From the NCBI GenBank assembly GCA_021805405.1, contig JAJZFK010000388.1, positions 1 through 12,514 of the forward strand: a stretch of 12,514 nt of DNA. Reading direction: 5' to 3'. This document shows positions 6,136 through 12,514 of the stretch, one piece after another. The notes below the pieces were generated by a model. That model was not told the DNA's origin, searched no databases, and was given only the letters and a program-made list of their open reading frames with translations. Within the stretch, counting starts at the first letter, position 1, and each line of letters starts with the position of its first letter. A program made the position numbers and the translations under genes. This stretch comes from a bacterium. GTDB taxonomy: Bacteria > Armatimonadota > Chthonomonadetes > Chthonomonadales > Chthonomonadaceae.

Positions 6136-8130
6136 TCATTGCCAGAACTGGTATGTAGGTAATCCCCGTATTATGCCGTATATGTTCCACAGGCTGCCAA
6201 CTACGAACTGGCCCAACATAAGACCCATAAAAAATGGGAGGGCTCGCTGGAAGCCGCCTCTCCCCCCGTAGCGAAGTAGTAGCGATTTACACACCCACGC
6301 TATAAGGAGTGGCCCCCACACAAGGTTTATCTCATAGGAAGACGATACAGCATATGCAAGGGGATGAAACGGCCACCAGGGAAACTGTATGCGCATCCAC
6401 TGCAGGAACCCAGCGAAACCTATACCTGCACACAGCGCCATTAATTGCCCGAATTGCCCGTGAGTAGGACTGCTGATCCAGGATTGAAGTTGATTGTAAG
6501 ATTCTGGACCAAAGGTCATCGCAGATTTTGCCTCGGCCCCATAACTATACATCAGTTGCAAAATCGTCCAAAAGCCTATAAATACGGCTGCTCCACCAAG
6601 AATAATCATCGCCCAGTGCCATTTCCTGAAGTCAGTGCGCGTCTGCTCCGCCAATTTGTAGTTTTCAAGTTCAATGGGCATAGGGTGTCCACGGTAGGCG
6701 CGGTTAAAAAAGAAATATAGCGAAAACACGGTGAGAGTATCGGTATTGAACTGCTTACTGCCTACTATGCGCGTCATAACCTGGTCGGGCCCAGTAAAGT
6801 GGAGGTCGTTGATGGGAGTGCCTAATTCTGCACGCATTCGGGTTATTGCAAGCGCCAGGGCAAAATACATGATGAAGAAGATTACACCAACCCACCACGT
6901 CATGCCGAGATAGGCGGAGAACCCTACAAGTGCAGTGACTCCTACAAAAATGCCCGCAACTGCTGATCGGTACCTCATAGGCTCAAGCGTGTCGTCAAGG
7001 TGCGACGGGCGCCCCAATACCTTGTTATAAACATCCTTCAGGTAACTGCGGCTCAACCAGATTGAGTAGAAACAGAACGATAGGTATGCGCCAAATGACT
7101 GGTTTTCGGTGTATGGAAAGTCGGGTGTTCGATCCCAGGCCATCGCTGAAGCAACAACGTGCTGCATCTTCCAGAACCAGTAGAAGAACACCATGGAAAA
7201 CAGGAAGTCAAGCGGCATAAACATGCCAAGGCCGATCATAAATGGATAGAACGAAACCGGCGTCCAGCCTATAGCATTCCACGGCTTGTGTGTAAAATAG
7301 ATGGAGATGTCGAGAAAGCTCTGTCCAAAACCAGGTGTCAAGATCGTGGGAATACTGGGATAGTAGTAGTTAAGGCTGTTTACCATATCGATTGTTCCTG
7401 CCACCAGGAAGCCAATCCAGAACAGCTTATTTCGAAACAGCCCCCCCTTTAGAAATGCGCCTTCATTCGTAATCTGTAGGGGCAATTGCACTATGGGGTA
7501 TGTAAGCCGCTCACTATCCGTCCACTGTTTTCGTAGAATCGCATTTATGCATAACATAACAAACAGGAGTGTGGTTATAAACGCAGTCCATATGAGTGTA
7601 ACGGGCAGCCAGGCCATTACATACTTCATTCGCCATATTGTATCGTTCCCCAGGTAGTACGAGCGATAAATAGCCGGATTACTAATAAAGAACGGCTTCT
7701 TTAAATGGGGAATTATTATGTTTGCCCAGTTATTTGATGAAGTAGCATGGCGAAATGCGTAGGTAAGCATTGGCACAAAGACTTCCAGAGTATCGTGTCC
7801 AACCACTGCTGTGCCAATACAGACTATGCCATAGATTAGGAGCAACTCACCGCGCTCCAGGCAGAAACGAGGCGAGATTCGCTTTGTTAGCTCATTGATC
7901 GACGTAACGACCAACAGAATAAAAACCGCGTTGAAAAATAGGGAAATGGTGCTGGGATGAGCGGAATACCGCACGATTTCCATCTGCACCTGCCAGTAAT
8001 CATTTAGTGGTAGAATCAAAAGACTTATCAGTACGCTACGCCACGTTACAGCTTTTGGGCGCGCAGCAGCCTTATGAGGTGGCTTTTGAGGGTCCGACGG
8101 TTGAGCAGTATCCTTCAAAAATGATGACAT
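6136..8130 (-). CDS. Large polytopic membrane protein, DUF6785/DUF6784-like
   Basis: 664 aa with about a dozen hydrophobic helices, beginning after a short Pro/Lys-rich cytoplasmic N-terminus (helices from about residue 31 onward). The length, the loop motif WTDSERLTYPIVQLP near residue 205, the aromatic-rich helices and the C-terminal half containing RMRAELGTPINDLHF recall the DUF6785 (N-terminal) plus DUF6784 (C-terminal) family. These are distantly OPT-transporter-like proteins common in Armatimonadota and Planctomycetota. Substrate and function are unknown; transport is a reasonable guess. It is convergent with the kinase cassette (81 nt apart) and divergent from mqnD, so no operon partner is seen in the window. 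The start codon (8128-8130) has only a weak purine-rich stretch (CGGAAA) upstream; no better start is seen. Confidence 0.82.
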   Translation of the reverse strand: MSSFLKDTAQPSDPQKPPHKAAARPKAVTWRSVLISLLILPLNDYWQVQMEIVRYSAHPSTISLFFNAVFILLVVTSINELTKRISPRFCLERGELLLIYGIVCIGTAVVGHDTLEVFVPMLTYAFRHATSSNNWANIIIPHLKKPFFISNPAIYRSYYLGNDTIWRMKYVMAWLPVTLIWTAFITTLLFVMLCINAILRKQWTDSERLTYPIVQLPLQITNEGAFLKGGLFRNKLFWIGFLVAGTIDMVNSLNYYYPSIPTILTPGFGQSFLDISIYFTHKPWNAIGWTPVSFYPFMIGLGMFMPLDFLFSMVFFYWFWKMQHVVASAMAWDRTPDFPYTENQSFGAYLSFCFYSIWLSRSYLKDVYNKVLGRPSHLDDTLEPMRYRSAVAGIFVGVTALVGFSAYLGMTWWVGVIFFIMYFALALAITRMRAELGTPINDLHFTGPDQVMTRIVGSKQFNTDTLTVFSLYFFFNRAYRGHPMPIELENYKLAEQTRTDFRKWHWAMIILGGAAVFIGFWTILQLMYSYGAEAKSAMTFGPESYNQLQSWISSPTHGQFGQLMALCAGIGFAGFLQWMRIQFPWWPFHPLAYAVSSSYEINLVWGPLLIAWVCKSLLLRYGGRGGFQRALPFFMGLMLGQFVVGSLWNIYGIIRGLPTYQFWQ

Positions 8131-8180
8131 GGTTGGTTTCCGTGTTATTGCCTGATAAGAGTTACTTCAATGCACTATTG

Positions 8181-8206
8181 CGTTTGTGTAATATTCGTTA
8201 CAAACG
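8181..8206. promoter_or_regulatory. Operator-like inverted repeat in divergent intergenic region
   Basis: CGTTTGT (8181-8187) and ACAAACG (8200-8206) form a perfect 7-bp inverted repeat with a 12-nt centre, the size and form of a dimeric-regulator site. It lies 51 bp upstream of the membrane-protein start and 150 bp upstream of mqnD. A further 10-bp inverted pair, GTGTAATATT (8186-8195) with AATATTACAC (8235-8244), overlaps its left arm. No regulator is identified; symmetry alone supports the call. Confidence 0.35.
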
Positions 8207-8253
8207 ATAGAGATTCCTTGTGAGTATTCTGTCAAATATTACACGACTATATG

Positions 8254-8265
8254 CAAAATATTTTG
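8254..8265. promoter_or_regulatory. 12-bp perfect palindrome upstream of mqnD
   Basis: CAAAATATTTTG is a perfect 12-bp palindrome in the 225-nt divergent region, about 90 nt before the mqnD start. It is AT-rich, so chance is a real alternative. A poor promoter-like pair (TTTTGA at 8261-8266 and TATACC at 8283-8288, 16 nt apart) overlaps it, which would fit an operator if that promoter is real. Confidence 0.25.
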
Positions 8266-8355
8266 ATCAGAAATAACCATCTTATACCCAGAGCGAGATG
8301 ATTAGCATGACCTTGCTATATCTGACGACGCGAGGAGTTGAAGGAATTAGGTACG

Positions 8356-9174
8356 ATGAAAGAGCTAGTGCTTGGTATTTCTCCATGTCCCAATGATGTC
8401 TACATCTTTAGCGGTCTCCTTCTTAACAAAATTGACCTGCACGGCTTGCAGTTTCGGCCTGCATTTAAGGACGTGGAGAACCTGAATCAGGACGTGCAGA
8501 CCCAGTTGCTGGACGTCGCCAAGATAAGCGCAGCTGCCCTGCCTGCGTGCCAACCTGCCTATACCATGCTGCCCTGCGGTGGGGCGTTGGGCCGCGGTGT
8601 GGGGCCGCTATTGCTCTCTCAACGGGGCACATGGAACCGCGCGAAGGTAACACTGTCACCCGGGCAGAATACAACAGCTAACTTTCTCCTTCACTACTAT
8701 GCCAGCCACTTTGAAAGCGAATTAACGCCAGCCGTACTGAAGCTCGAATACCTGCCATTTGATGTGCTCTACGCGGAACTCTGTTCTAACCCGAACTCCC
8801 AGGGGGTAGTAATACACGAAAAACGCTTTACGTATAAGCAGGACGGTCTACGGTTAGTTGCCGACCTTGGTGAATACTGGGAGCATTCCACGGGCCTGCC
8901 AATACCGCTTGGAGCACTAGTAGTGAAGGATGGTGCGCTAGACCCTGAAGTGATGACAGGCATCGTGCGGAGTAGTCTCGCGTGGGCAAATGACAACTAC
9001 GAGGAAGCATTCGCGCTGTGCCGTAGATATGCACAAGATCTCTCCCCTGGAGTAATAGAATCGCACATCGGGCTGTACGTGAACAAGTATTCCATGAATC
9101 TTGGCGAGGATGGCCGTAGTGCGATTGAGTATTTCCTGAACGCCCAGCAATCGCTTGTAGGAGCAGCCAAATAG
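8356..9174 (+). CDS. mqnD: 1,4-dihydroxy-6-naphthoate synthase (menaquinone, futalosine pathway)
   Basis: Converts cyclic dehypoxanthinylfutalosine to 1,4-dihydroxy-6-naphthoate, a late step of the futalosine route to menaquinone, in the cytoplasm. The ATG at 8356 gives 272 aa, the normal family length. It has AAGGAA at 8341-8346 with 9 nt spacing, whereas the in-frame TTG at 8338 directly follows a GAGGAG and has no room for a ribosome binding site. The family signature SPCPND (residues 9-14, followed by VYIF) is present. So are the periplasmic-binding-protein-like features: a KISAAALPA segment, a GRGVGPLL loop, and a VVIHEKRFTY stretch in the middle. The next gene starts on the base after its stop, so the two are probably co-translated. 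Other mqn genes are not in the window. Confidence 0.95.
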   Translation: MKELVLGISPCPNDVYIFSGLLLNKIDLHGLQFRPAFKDVENLNQDVQTQLLDVAKISAAALPACQPAYTMLPCGGALGRGVGPLLLSQRGTWNRAKVTLSPGQNTTANFLLHYYASHFESELTPAVLKLEYLPFDVLYAELCSNPNSQGVVIHEKRFTYKQDGLRLVADLGEYWEHSTGLPIPLGALVVKDGALDPEVMTGIVRSSLAWANDNYEEAFALCRRYAQDLSPGVIESHIGLYVNKYSMNLGEDGRSAIEYFLNAQQSLVGAAK

Positions 9175-9909
9175 ATGCGATCCATATATGCCGACTGTTT
9201 TAGCGGAGTTAGCGGTGACATGATACTTGGCGCATTGCTAGACCTGGGCGTAGACCAGGCTGCGTGGATGACAGAGCTTTGCAACTTTGGCAACGACCGG
9301 TTTACAGTCAATGTCGAATCCGTGGAGAGAACAGGGATAACAGGCAAGAAGGTCAATGTTCAGGTACCCGACCAGCGGCCGGTGCATGGTACTCATCTTG
9401 CAGATATTATTGAGCTACTCCAGTCGTCCGACCTTTCGCCAAATGTTCAGCATCGATCTGCAGCAATTTTCACAAGAATTGCCGACGCCGAAGGAAAAAT
9501 TCATGGTGTTGACCGAAACCACGTACATTTCCACGAGGTTGGCGCGGCCGACGCGATCGCGGATATAGTTGGTGCGTGTATCGGCCTGGAGATGCTCGGT
9601 GTTGAGAGTATTGCATGTTCTAATCTGCCATTCGCTCGTGGGTGGGTCAAGTGCCAGCATGGCATTATCCCTACACCGGCACCAGCTACGCTTGCACTTT
9701 TAAACGGGTTTACGTGGTACGACGACCCACGAACGGTGGAGCTCATCACTCCCACCGGTGCCGGTATCCTGGCCGAGTATGTTTGCCGCGACACATCAGG
9801 GAATATATGCCATATCCCGCCCTTCAGGCTCCAGCTTACTGGCTACGGCGCAGGTTCTCGGGAAAGTGAGCGCCCCAATCTATTGCGCCTCTGTCTCATC
9901 GAAATCTAA
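9175..9909 (+). CDS. larC: LarC-like nickel-insertion protein, N-terminal (LarC1) part only
   Basis: LarC inserts nickel into pyridinium-3,5-bisthiocarboxylic acid mononucleotide to make the nickel-pincer cofactor of LarA-type racemases/epimerases. The 244 aa show the LarC (DUF111) N-terminal signatures: DCFSGVSGDMILGALLDLG (7-25), HVHFHEVGAADAIADIVG (117-134), CQHGIIPTPAPATLALL (160-176), ELITPTGAG (189-197) and GYGAGSRE (223-230) then RPNLLRL (233-239). Full LarC is about 400 aa; in Lactiplantibacillus it is made from larC1 and larC2 by ribosomal frameshifting. Here the frame stops where the LarC1 part normally ends, and only 79 nt separate it from the next gene, so no larC2 can follow. It abuts the mqnD stop with no gap; AGGAG lies in the mqnD tail. 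It may be a stand-alone variant or rely on a separately encoded LarC2. Confidence 0.9.
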   Translation: MRSIYADCFSGVSGDMILGALLDLGVDQAAWMTELCNFGNDRFTVNVESVERTGITGKKVNVQVPDQRPVHGTHLADIIELLQSSDLSPNVQHRSAAIFTRIADAEGKIHGVDRNHVHFHEVGAADAIADIVGACIGLEMLGVESIACSNLPFARGWVKCQHGIIPTPAPATLALLNGFTWYDDPRTVELITPTGAGILAEYVCRDTSGNICHIPPFRLQLTGYGAGSRESERPNLLRLCLIEI

Positions 9910-9988
9910 CCGCAGAAGACACCATATTTCATGATGTTCGCTGGCTGAATGTACATGGACGCAAGTGTTAACAAGAAAGGTCATGACA

Positions 9989-10957
9989 ATGACGCTCTAC
10001 CTAACTGAACAGCATGTAACCGAACTGCTGACCATGGACGAAGCGATACTCGCCGTAGAAGGTGCATTTGCACGGCAGGCAATGGGTGAGGTAACCGTGC
10101 AACCACGCAGACGGCTGCATCTACCGGCTGGCACCTTTCACACGATGGCAGCCGCAGACCTGGGGTTAAACGTATTTGGCATAAAAACGTATGCATCGTT
10201 TGCACCAGGAACAAGGTTCGTGGTAATGCTGTACAGTGCTGCTAACGGCAATCTGCTTGCCATTATCGAGGCGGACAGGCTTGGCCAGATACGCACAGGT
10301 GCAACTGCTGGTGTAGCCGCCAAATATCTCGCCCGCCGCGAAGCAGATATTAAGGTGGGAATATTTGGCAGCGGGTGGCAGGCAGAAACACAGCTACAGG
10401 CCCTTTGCGCGGTGCGACACGTACGTGCGGTGAAAGTATACAGCCGTAGGGAGGACAAACGAACGGAGTTTGCCCGCAGAATGATGGAGATGTTGAAGGT
10501 AGACGTGTCTGCGTGTGATGATCCTCAGGCGTGTGCGGAAGACCAGGATGTTATAATAACCGCCACTAATTCTTTGCAGCCGGTTCTTAAAGGTGCATGG
10601 TTATCACCAGGAACGCATGTAAATGCGGTTGGTAGTAATCTGCTTATCAGGCGCGAACTGGATGAGGAGGTAATCACACGATCCGACCTTATTGTAGTCG
10701 AGTCCGTTGAGCAATGCCAGCTAGAGTCAGGTGACTTTCTATTTCCGCTGCAAAAGGGGATTTTTAGGTGGGAACAGGTTGTTGAGATATCCAATATTGC
10801 TGCAGGGGTTCATGCGGGCCGGTCGGACAGTAGGCAGATAACGTTGTTCAAGTCGCTTGGCGTTGCGCTAGAGGATATTGCGACCGCAGCCGTTGTCTAC
10901 CACAAGGCGATTGAACTAGGACTAGGGACAAACATCAACATGTGGCAACCATCCTGA
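9989..10957 (+). CDS. Ornithine cyclodeaminase/mu-crystallin family NAD(P)-dependent enzyme
   Basis: 322 aa from the ATG at 9989, which has AAGAAAGG at 9973-9980 with 8 nt spacing; the GTG at 9965 and ATG at 9983 are in frame but poorly placed. Family features in order: MDEAI helix near the N-terminus, FGIKTY with the conserved catalytic-site Lys (66), IRTGATAGVAAKYLA (101-115), the Rossmann loop GSGWQA (127-132), and ITLFKSLGVALEDIATA near 284-300. Members include ornithine cyclodeaminase, alanine dehydrogenase and ketimine reductases, so the substrate cannot be fixed. At the position where ornithine cyclodeaminase has Asp in GGDCPGKTE, this protein reads GSN (215-217), which argues against true ornithine cyclodeaminase. 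It lies 79 nt downstream of the larC-like gene in the same direction and is probably in the same transcript, ending at the hairpin that follows. Confidence 0.92.
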   Translation: MTLYLTEQHVTELLTMDEAILAVEGAFARQAMGEVTVQPRRRLHLPAGTFHTMAAADLGLNVFGIKTYASFAPGTRFVVMLYSAANGNLLAIIEADRLGQIRTGATAGVAAKYLARREADIKVGIFGSGWQAETQLQALCAVRHVRAVKVYSRREDKRTEFARRMMEMLKVDVSACDDPQACAEDQDVIITATNSLQPVLKGAWLSPGTHVNAVGSNLLIRRELDEEVITRSDLIVVESVEQCQLESGDFLFPLQKGIFRWEQVVEISNIAAGVHAGRSDSRQITLFKSLGVALEDIATAAVVYHKAIELGLGTNINMWQPS

Positions 10958-10963
10958 CCTACC

Positions 10964-10989
10964 CGGGAGGCTTGCGCCTCCCGAATTTT
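10964..10989 (+). terminator. Intrinsic terminator after the mqnD-larC-OCD block
   Basis: CGGGAGGC (10964-10971), a TTGC loop and GCCTCCCG (10976-10983) make a perfect 8-bp GC-rich stem. AATTTT follows (10984-10989), so the T tract is short. It lies 6 nt after the cyclodeaminase-family stop and just before the convergent cheX 3' end. On the minus strand no T tract follows the stem, so it serves mainly the plus strand. Confidence 0.8.
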
Positions 10990-10993
10990 CAAA

Positions 10994-11455
10994 CTAACGT
11001 TCTTGCAAACTCACGGTTAGTTCAATTTCGCCCAGGTCAATACACAGCGGAACTACCAGGGCAGGAATGCTAAGTGTAGACATCTTAACGTTTGTACCCC
11101 GAATAATGGATGGCGGTGTTATATCGCAGGAATAACCTGCTTCCGACAATAGAACTGACGCGTTTCCGGTTATCATATTACCCAGTTCGGCAATTGCGCT
11201 CGCAGCCAATTGGTCAAACGTCCGCACAGGTTGTCCAAGCATCTGAGATGCCACCTTGTCGGCGGTAATCAGGCTCATGCCGTACATTACCTGGCCCTCT
11301 ACTTTGCCTGTAACACCGGTAATGATGTTACACTGCTGCGAGGTAAATACCGCCGGACGCATCGCGAGCTGCCCCTTTTCTACCTTCATACCTAGCACCA
11401 TCTCGATGACCTTGAAGGAGGCATCCACAAACGGGTTAATATATTGAACTTTCAT
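10994..11455 (-). CDS. cheX: CheX-type CheY-P phosphatase
   Basis: Dephosphorylates phospho-CheY, ending the motor signal. 153 aa, typical length for CheX of the CheC/CheX/FliY family. It opens with MKVQYINPFVDA, the CheX N-terminal pattern, and carries one phosphatase motif, ExxN, as Glu90 and Asn93 within AIAELGNMITGNA (88-100); CheC proteins usually have two. The C-terminal beta segment (VVPLCIDLGEIELTVSL) fits the fold. It is the third gene of the minus-strand cheR-cheY-cheX group, 61 nt after cheY, directly next to its substrate gene. AGGAG (11468-11472 as CTCCT on the plus strand) lies 12 nt before the ATG, a rather long spacing. Confidence 0.93.
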   Translation of the reverse strand: MKVQYINPFVDASFKVIEMVLGMKVEKGQLAMRPAVFTSQQCNIITGVTGKVEGQVMYGMSLITADKVASQMLGQPVRTFDQLAASAIAELGNMITGNASVLLSEAGYSCDITPPSIIRGTNVKMSTLSIPALVVPLCIDLGEIELTVSLQER

Positions 11456-11474
11456 GCCTTATTCTCGCTCCTAA

Positions 11475-11504
11475 TGCCGTGCCTGCCACTGCAGAAACAC
11501 GGCA
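11475..11504. other. Intercistronic hairpin between cheY and cheX
   Basis: TGCCGTG (11475-11481) pairs perfectly with CACGGCA (11498-11504), and inside it CTGC (11483-11486) can pair with GCAG (11491-11494) round a CACT loop. The compound stem has no following T tract on either strand, so it is unlikely to be a terminator. As RNA it would sit just ahead of the cheX ribosome binding site and could tune cheX translation or protect the cheY 3' end. Confidence 0.45.
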
Positions 11505-11516
11505 GCGTCCCGGCTA

Positions 11517-11879
11517 TCAGCCAATGATTTTCTGTAATGCCTCAATTACCTTGTCTGGCTGAAATGGCTTTACAATAAAGTCCTTCGCCCCTGCAGCCAC
11601 TGCCTCTAGAACCATCTGCTTCTGGCCCATTGCCGTGCACATGATGATGTTAGCATTCGGATCCGATTTTTTAATTTCTCGAACCGCTGAAATGCCATCG
11701 AGTTCTGGCATTGTAATGTCCATGGTGACCAGATCAGGTTTCACCTGCTGATACATCTCAACGGACTCCCGTCCGTTTGAGGCCTCCCCAGCCACCTCGT
11801 ACCCGCCCTTTTCTAGAATATTCTTAAGTGTTACGCGCATAAACAGAGCATCATCCGTAATTAAAACTCGCTTGCCCAT
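11517..11879 (-). CDS. cheY: CheY chemotaxis response regulator
   Basis: Single receiver domain that carries phosphate from CheA to the flagellar motor or other output. From the ATG at 11879 the product is 120 aa, the standard CheY size. AGGAGG lies 11 nt upstream, with AAGGA 5 nt upstream; the in-frame TTG at 11933 would add 18 residues foreign to the family. Phosphorylation site residues are all present: Asp9/Asp10 (ITDD), phospho-acceptor Asp54 (VTMDITMPELDG), Thr82 (MCTAMGQ) and Lys104 (FIVKPFQP). The sequence strongly resembles Thermotoga-type CheY, with MGKRVLI at the start and AAGAKDFIVKPFQP near the end. It sits between cheR and cheX in one minus-strand group. Confidence 0.97.
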   Translation of the reverse strand: MGKRVLITDDALFMRVTLKNILEKGGYEVAGEASNGRESVEMYQQVKPDLVTMDITMPELDGISAVREIKKSDPNANIIMCTAMGQKQMVLEAVAAGAKDFIVKPFQPDKVIEALQKIIG

Positions 11880-12018
11880 AGTAGTCCTTGCCTCCTGAAG
11901 AACAAATGAAGTGTTCACAGTTGTTGTTTTCAAACCCTAATCGCATCTCAAATCTGTGCTCGCTGGTTGGTCCGCTTCTACTTCCAGGATAACCAGGTTG
12001 CAGCCTGCCCCACGCCTA

Positions 12019-12514
12019 TCACGCAGCCGCGGTAATCGCCGAAGCGCTCATTCTGTAGAAGAACGGCACTGGCATTGTGAAACCGATTTCCTGATACCCA
12101 AAGATCCTCTCGGTACCACCGACAAACAGCACGCCTGATTGTTTGAGAGAGCTCGCGAACCGCTTGTACAGTTTGTCTTTAGCATCGTCGGTAAAGTAGA
12201 TGACCACATTTCTGCAGCAGATAAGGTCGTAGCCTTCCTGAAACCTGTCGGCTAAAAGGTTTTGCTGGCGAAAGTCCACTCGTCGCCGTATCTCCTCCTT
12301 CACCTCAAACCTCATCTCCAGTTCCGCCATACCGCCAGCCCCTGGAAGCTCGTTGAAGTAACGCGAAACGTCTGCTGGTTTTATCTGCTTGATATCCATC
12401 TGCGTGAACCGGCCGACCTTCGCCCGCTCCAAAATTGTTCTGTCAAGATCCGTGGCGTCAATTGTATGTTTCATGCCTGGCGCAAGCTTGTCGAGAATTA
12501 TCGCAAGCGTGTAC
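12019..12514 (-). CDS. cheR: CheR chemoreceptor methyltransferase (5' end outside window)
   Basis: Methylates glutamates of chemoreceptors using S-adenosylmethionine, for adaptation. The frame has no stop up to the window edge, adding 13 residues (YTLAIILDKLAPG) before the ATG at 12474, so that ATG is internal. The YTLAI piece matches the end of the CheR SAM-binding motif (GxxxGEEPYSLAI). The visible 164 residues are most of the methyltransferase domain: ATDLD (20-24), the region with NELPGAGGMAELEMRFEV, the hallmark CRNVVIYF (100-107), and GGTERI (132-137). The N-terminal helical domain and part of the SAM motif lie beyond the edge. It is the first visible gene of the cheR-cheY-cheX group; 139 nt separate its stop from cheY. 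Confidence 0.95.
   Translation of the reverse strand, partial: YTLAIILDKLAPGMKHTIDATDLDRTILERAKVGRFTQMDIKQIKPADVSRYFNELPGAGGMAELEMRFEVKEEIRRRVDFRQQNLLADRFQEGYDLICCRNVVIYFTDDAKDKLYKRFASSLKQSGVLFVGGTERIFGYQEIGFTMPVPFFYRMSASAITAAA

Noticed and set aside
6076..6140. AATGATA/TATCATT inverted repeat near the convergent gene ends as a terminator.
   Set aside because: Only 7 bp, AT-rich, arms over 50 nt apart, and without a T tract; no convincing terminator is seen between these convergent genes.
8997..9356. A 119-codon minus-strand frame over the mqnD/larC junction.
   Set aside because: Both plus-strand genes here carry clear family signatures; the frame has none.
11880..11933. A longer CheY start at the TTG at 11933.
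   Set aside because: The extra 18 residues are foreign to the family and the ATG at 11879 has much better ribosome binding sequences.
12472..12474. ATG at 12474 as the cheR start.
   Set aside because: The frame stays open to the window edge and the upstream residues (YTLAIILDKL) fit the CheR SAM-binding region.

Overview
This is a bacterial window of moderate, roughly balanced G+C, densely coded, with four blocks of alternating direction. No rRNA, tRNA, CRISPR array or insertion sequence is visible. The mix points to a deep-branching, probably diderm bacterium, and I lean towards Armatimonadota, as an inference. The supporting genes are a futalosine-pathway menaquinone gene (mqnD), a CheX/CheY pair whose CheY closely recalls Thermotoga-type CheY, a large DUF6785-type membrane protein, and an expanded Ser/Thr kinase/FHA/PP2C set.

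Block 1 (2-6054, + strand) is the notable part. After the 3' end of a gene with a sigma-region-4-like helix-turn-helix comes a run of seven co-directional genes. They encode a soluble Ser/Thr kinase, a small protein with a degenerate FHA domain, a small lipoprotein, an FHA-TM-trypsin-like protease with an intact triad, a bitopic protein with a Pro/Ser-rich tail, a PP2C phosphatase overlapping it by 4 nt, and a second FHA-TM-protease-like protein. The last has the same architecture but has lost the catalytic His and Ser. Taken together this looks like a phosphorylation-controlled system linking cytoplasmic kinase/phosphatase state, read by FHA domains, to a protease and a pseudoprotease outside the membrane. 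I know of no named system with this exact set.

Block 2 (6136-8130, - strand) is a polytopic membrane protein of about a dozen helices, convergent with block 1.

Block 3 (8356-10957, + strand) holds mqnD, an abutting larC-like gene containing only the N-terminal (LarC1) part, and an ornithine cyclodeaminase/mu-crystallin family gene, closed by a hairpin terminator. The block 2/block 3 divergent intergenic region holds several symmetric sequence elements.

Block 4 (10994-12514, - strand) is a chemotaxis group read cheR-cheY-cheX. CheR runs off the window edge; the CheX phosphatase next to CheY gives a matched signal-on/signal-off pair.
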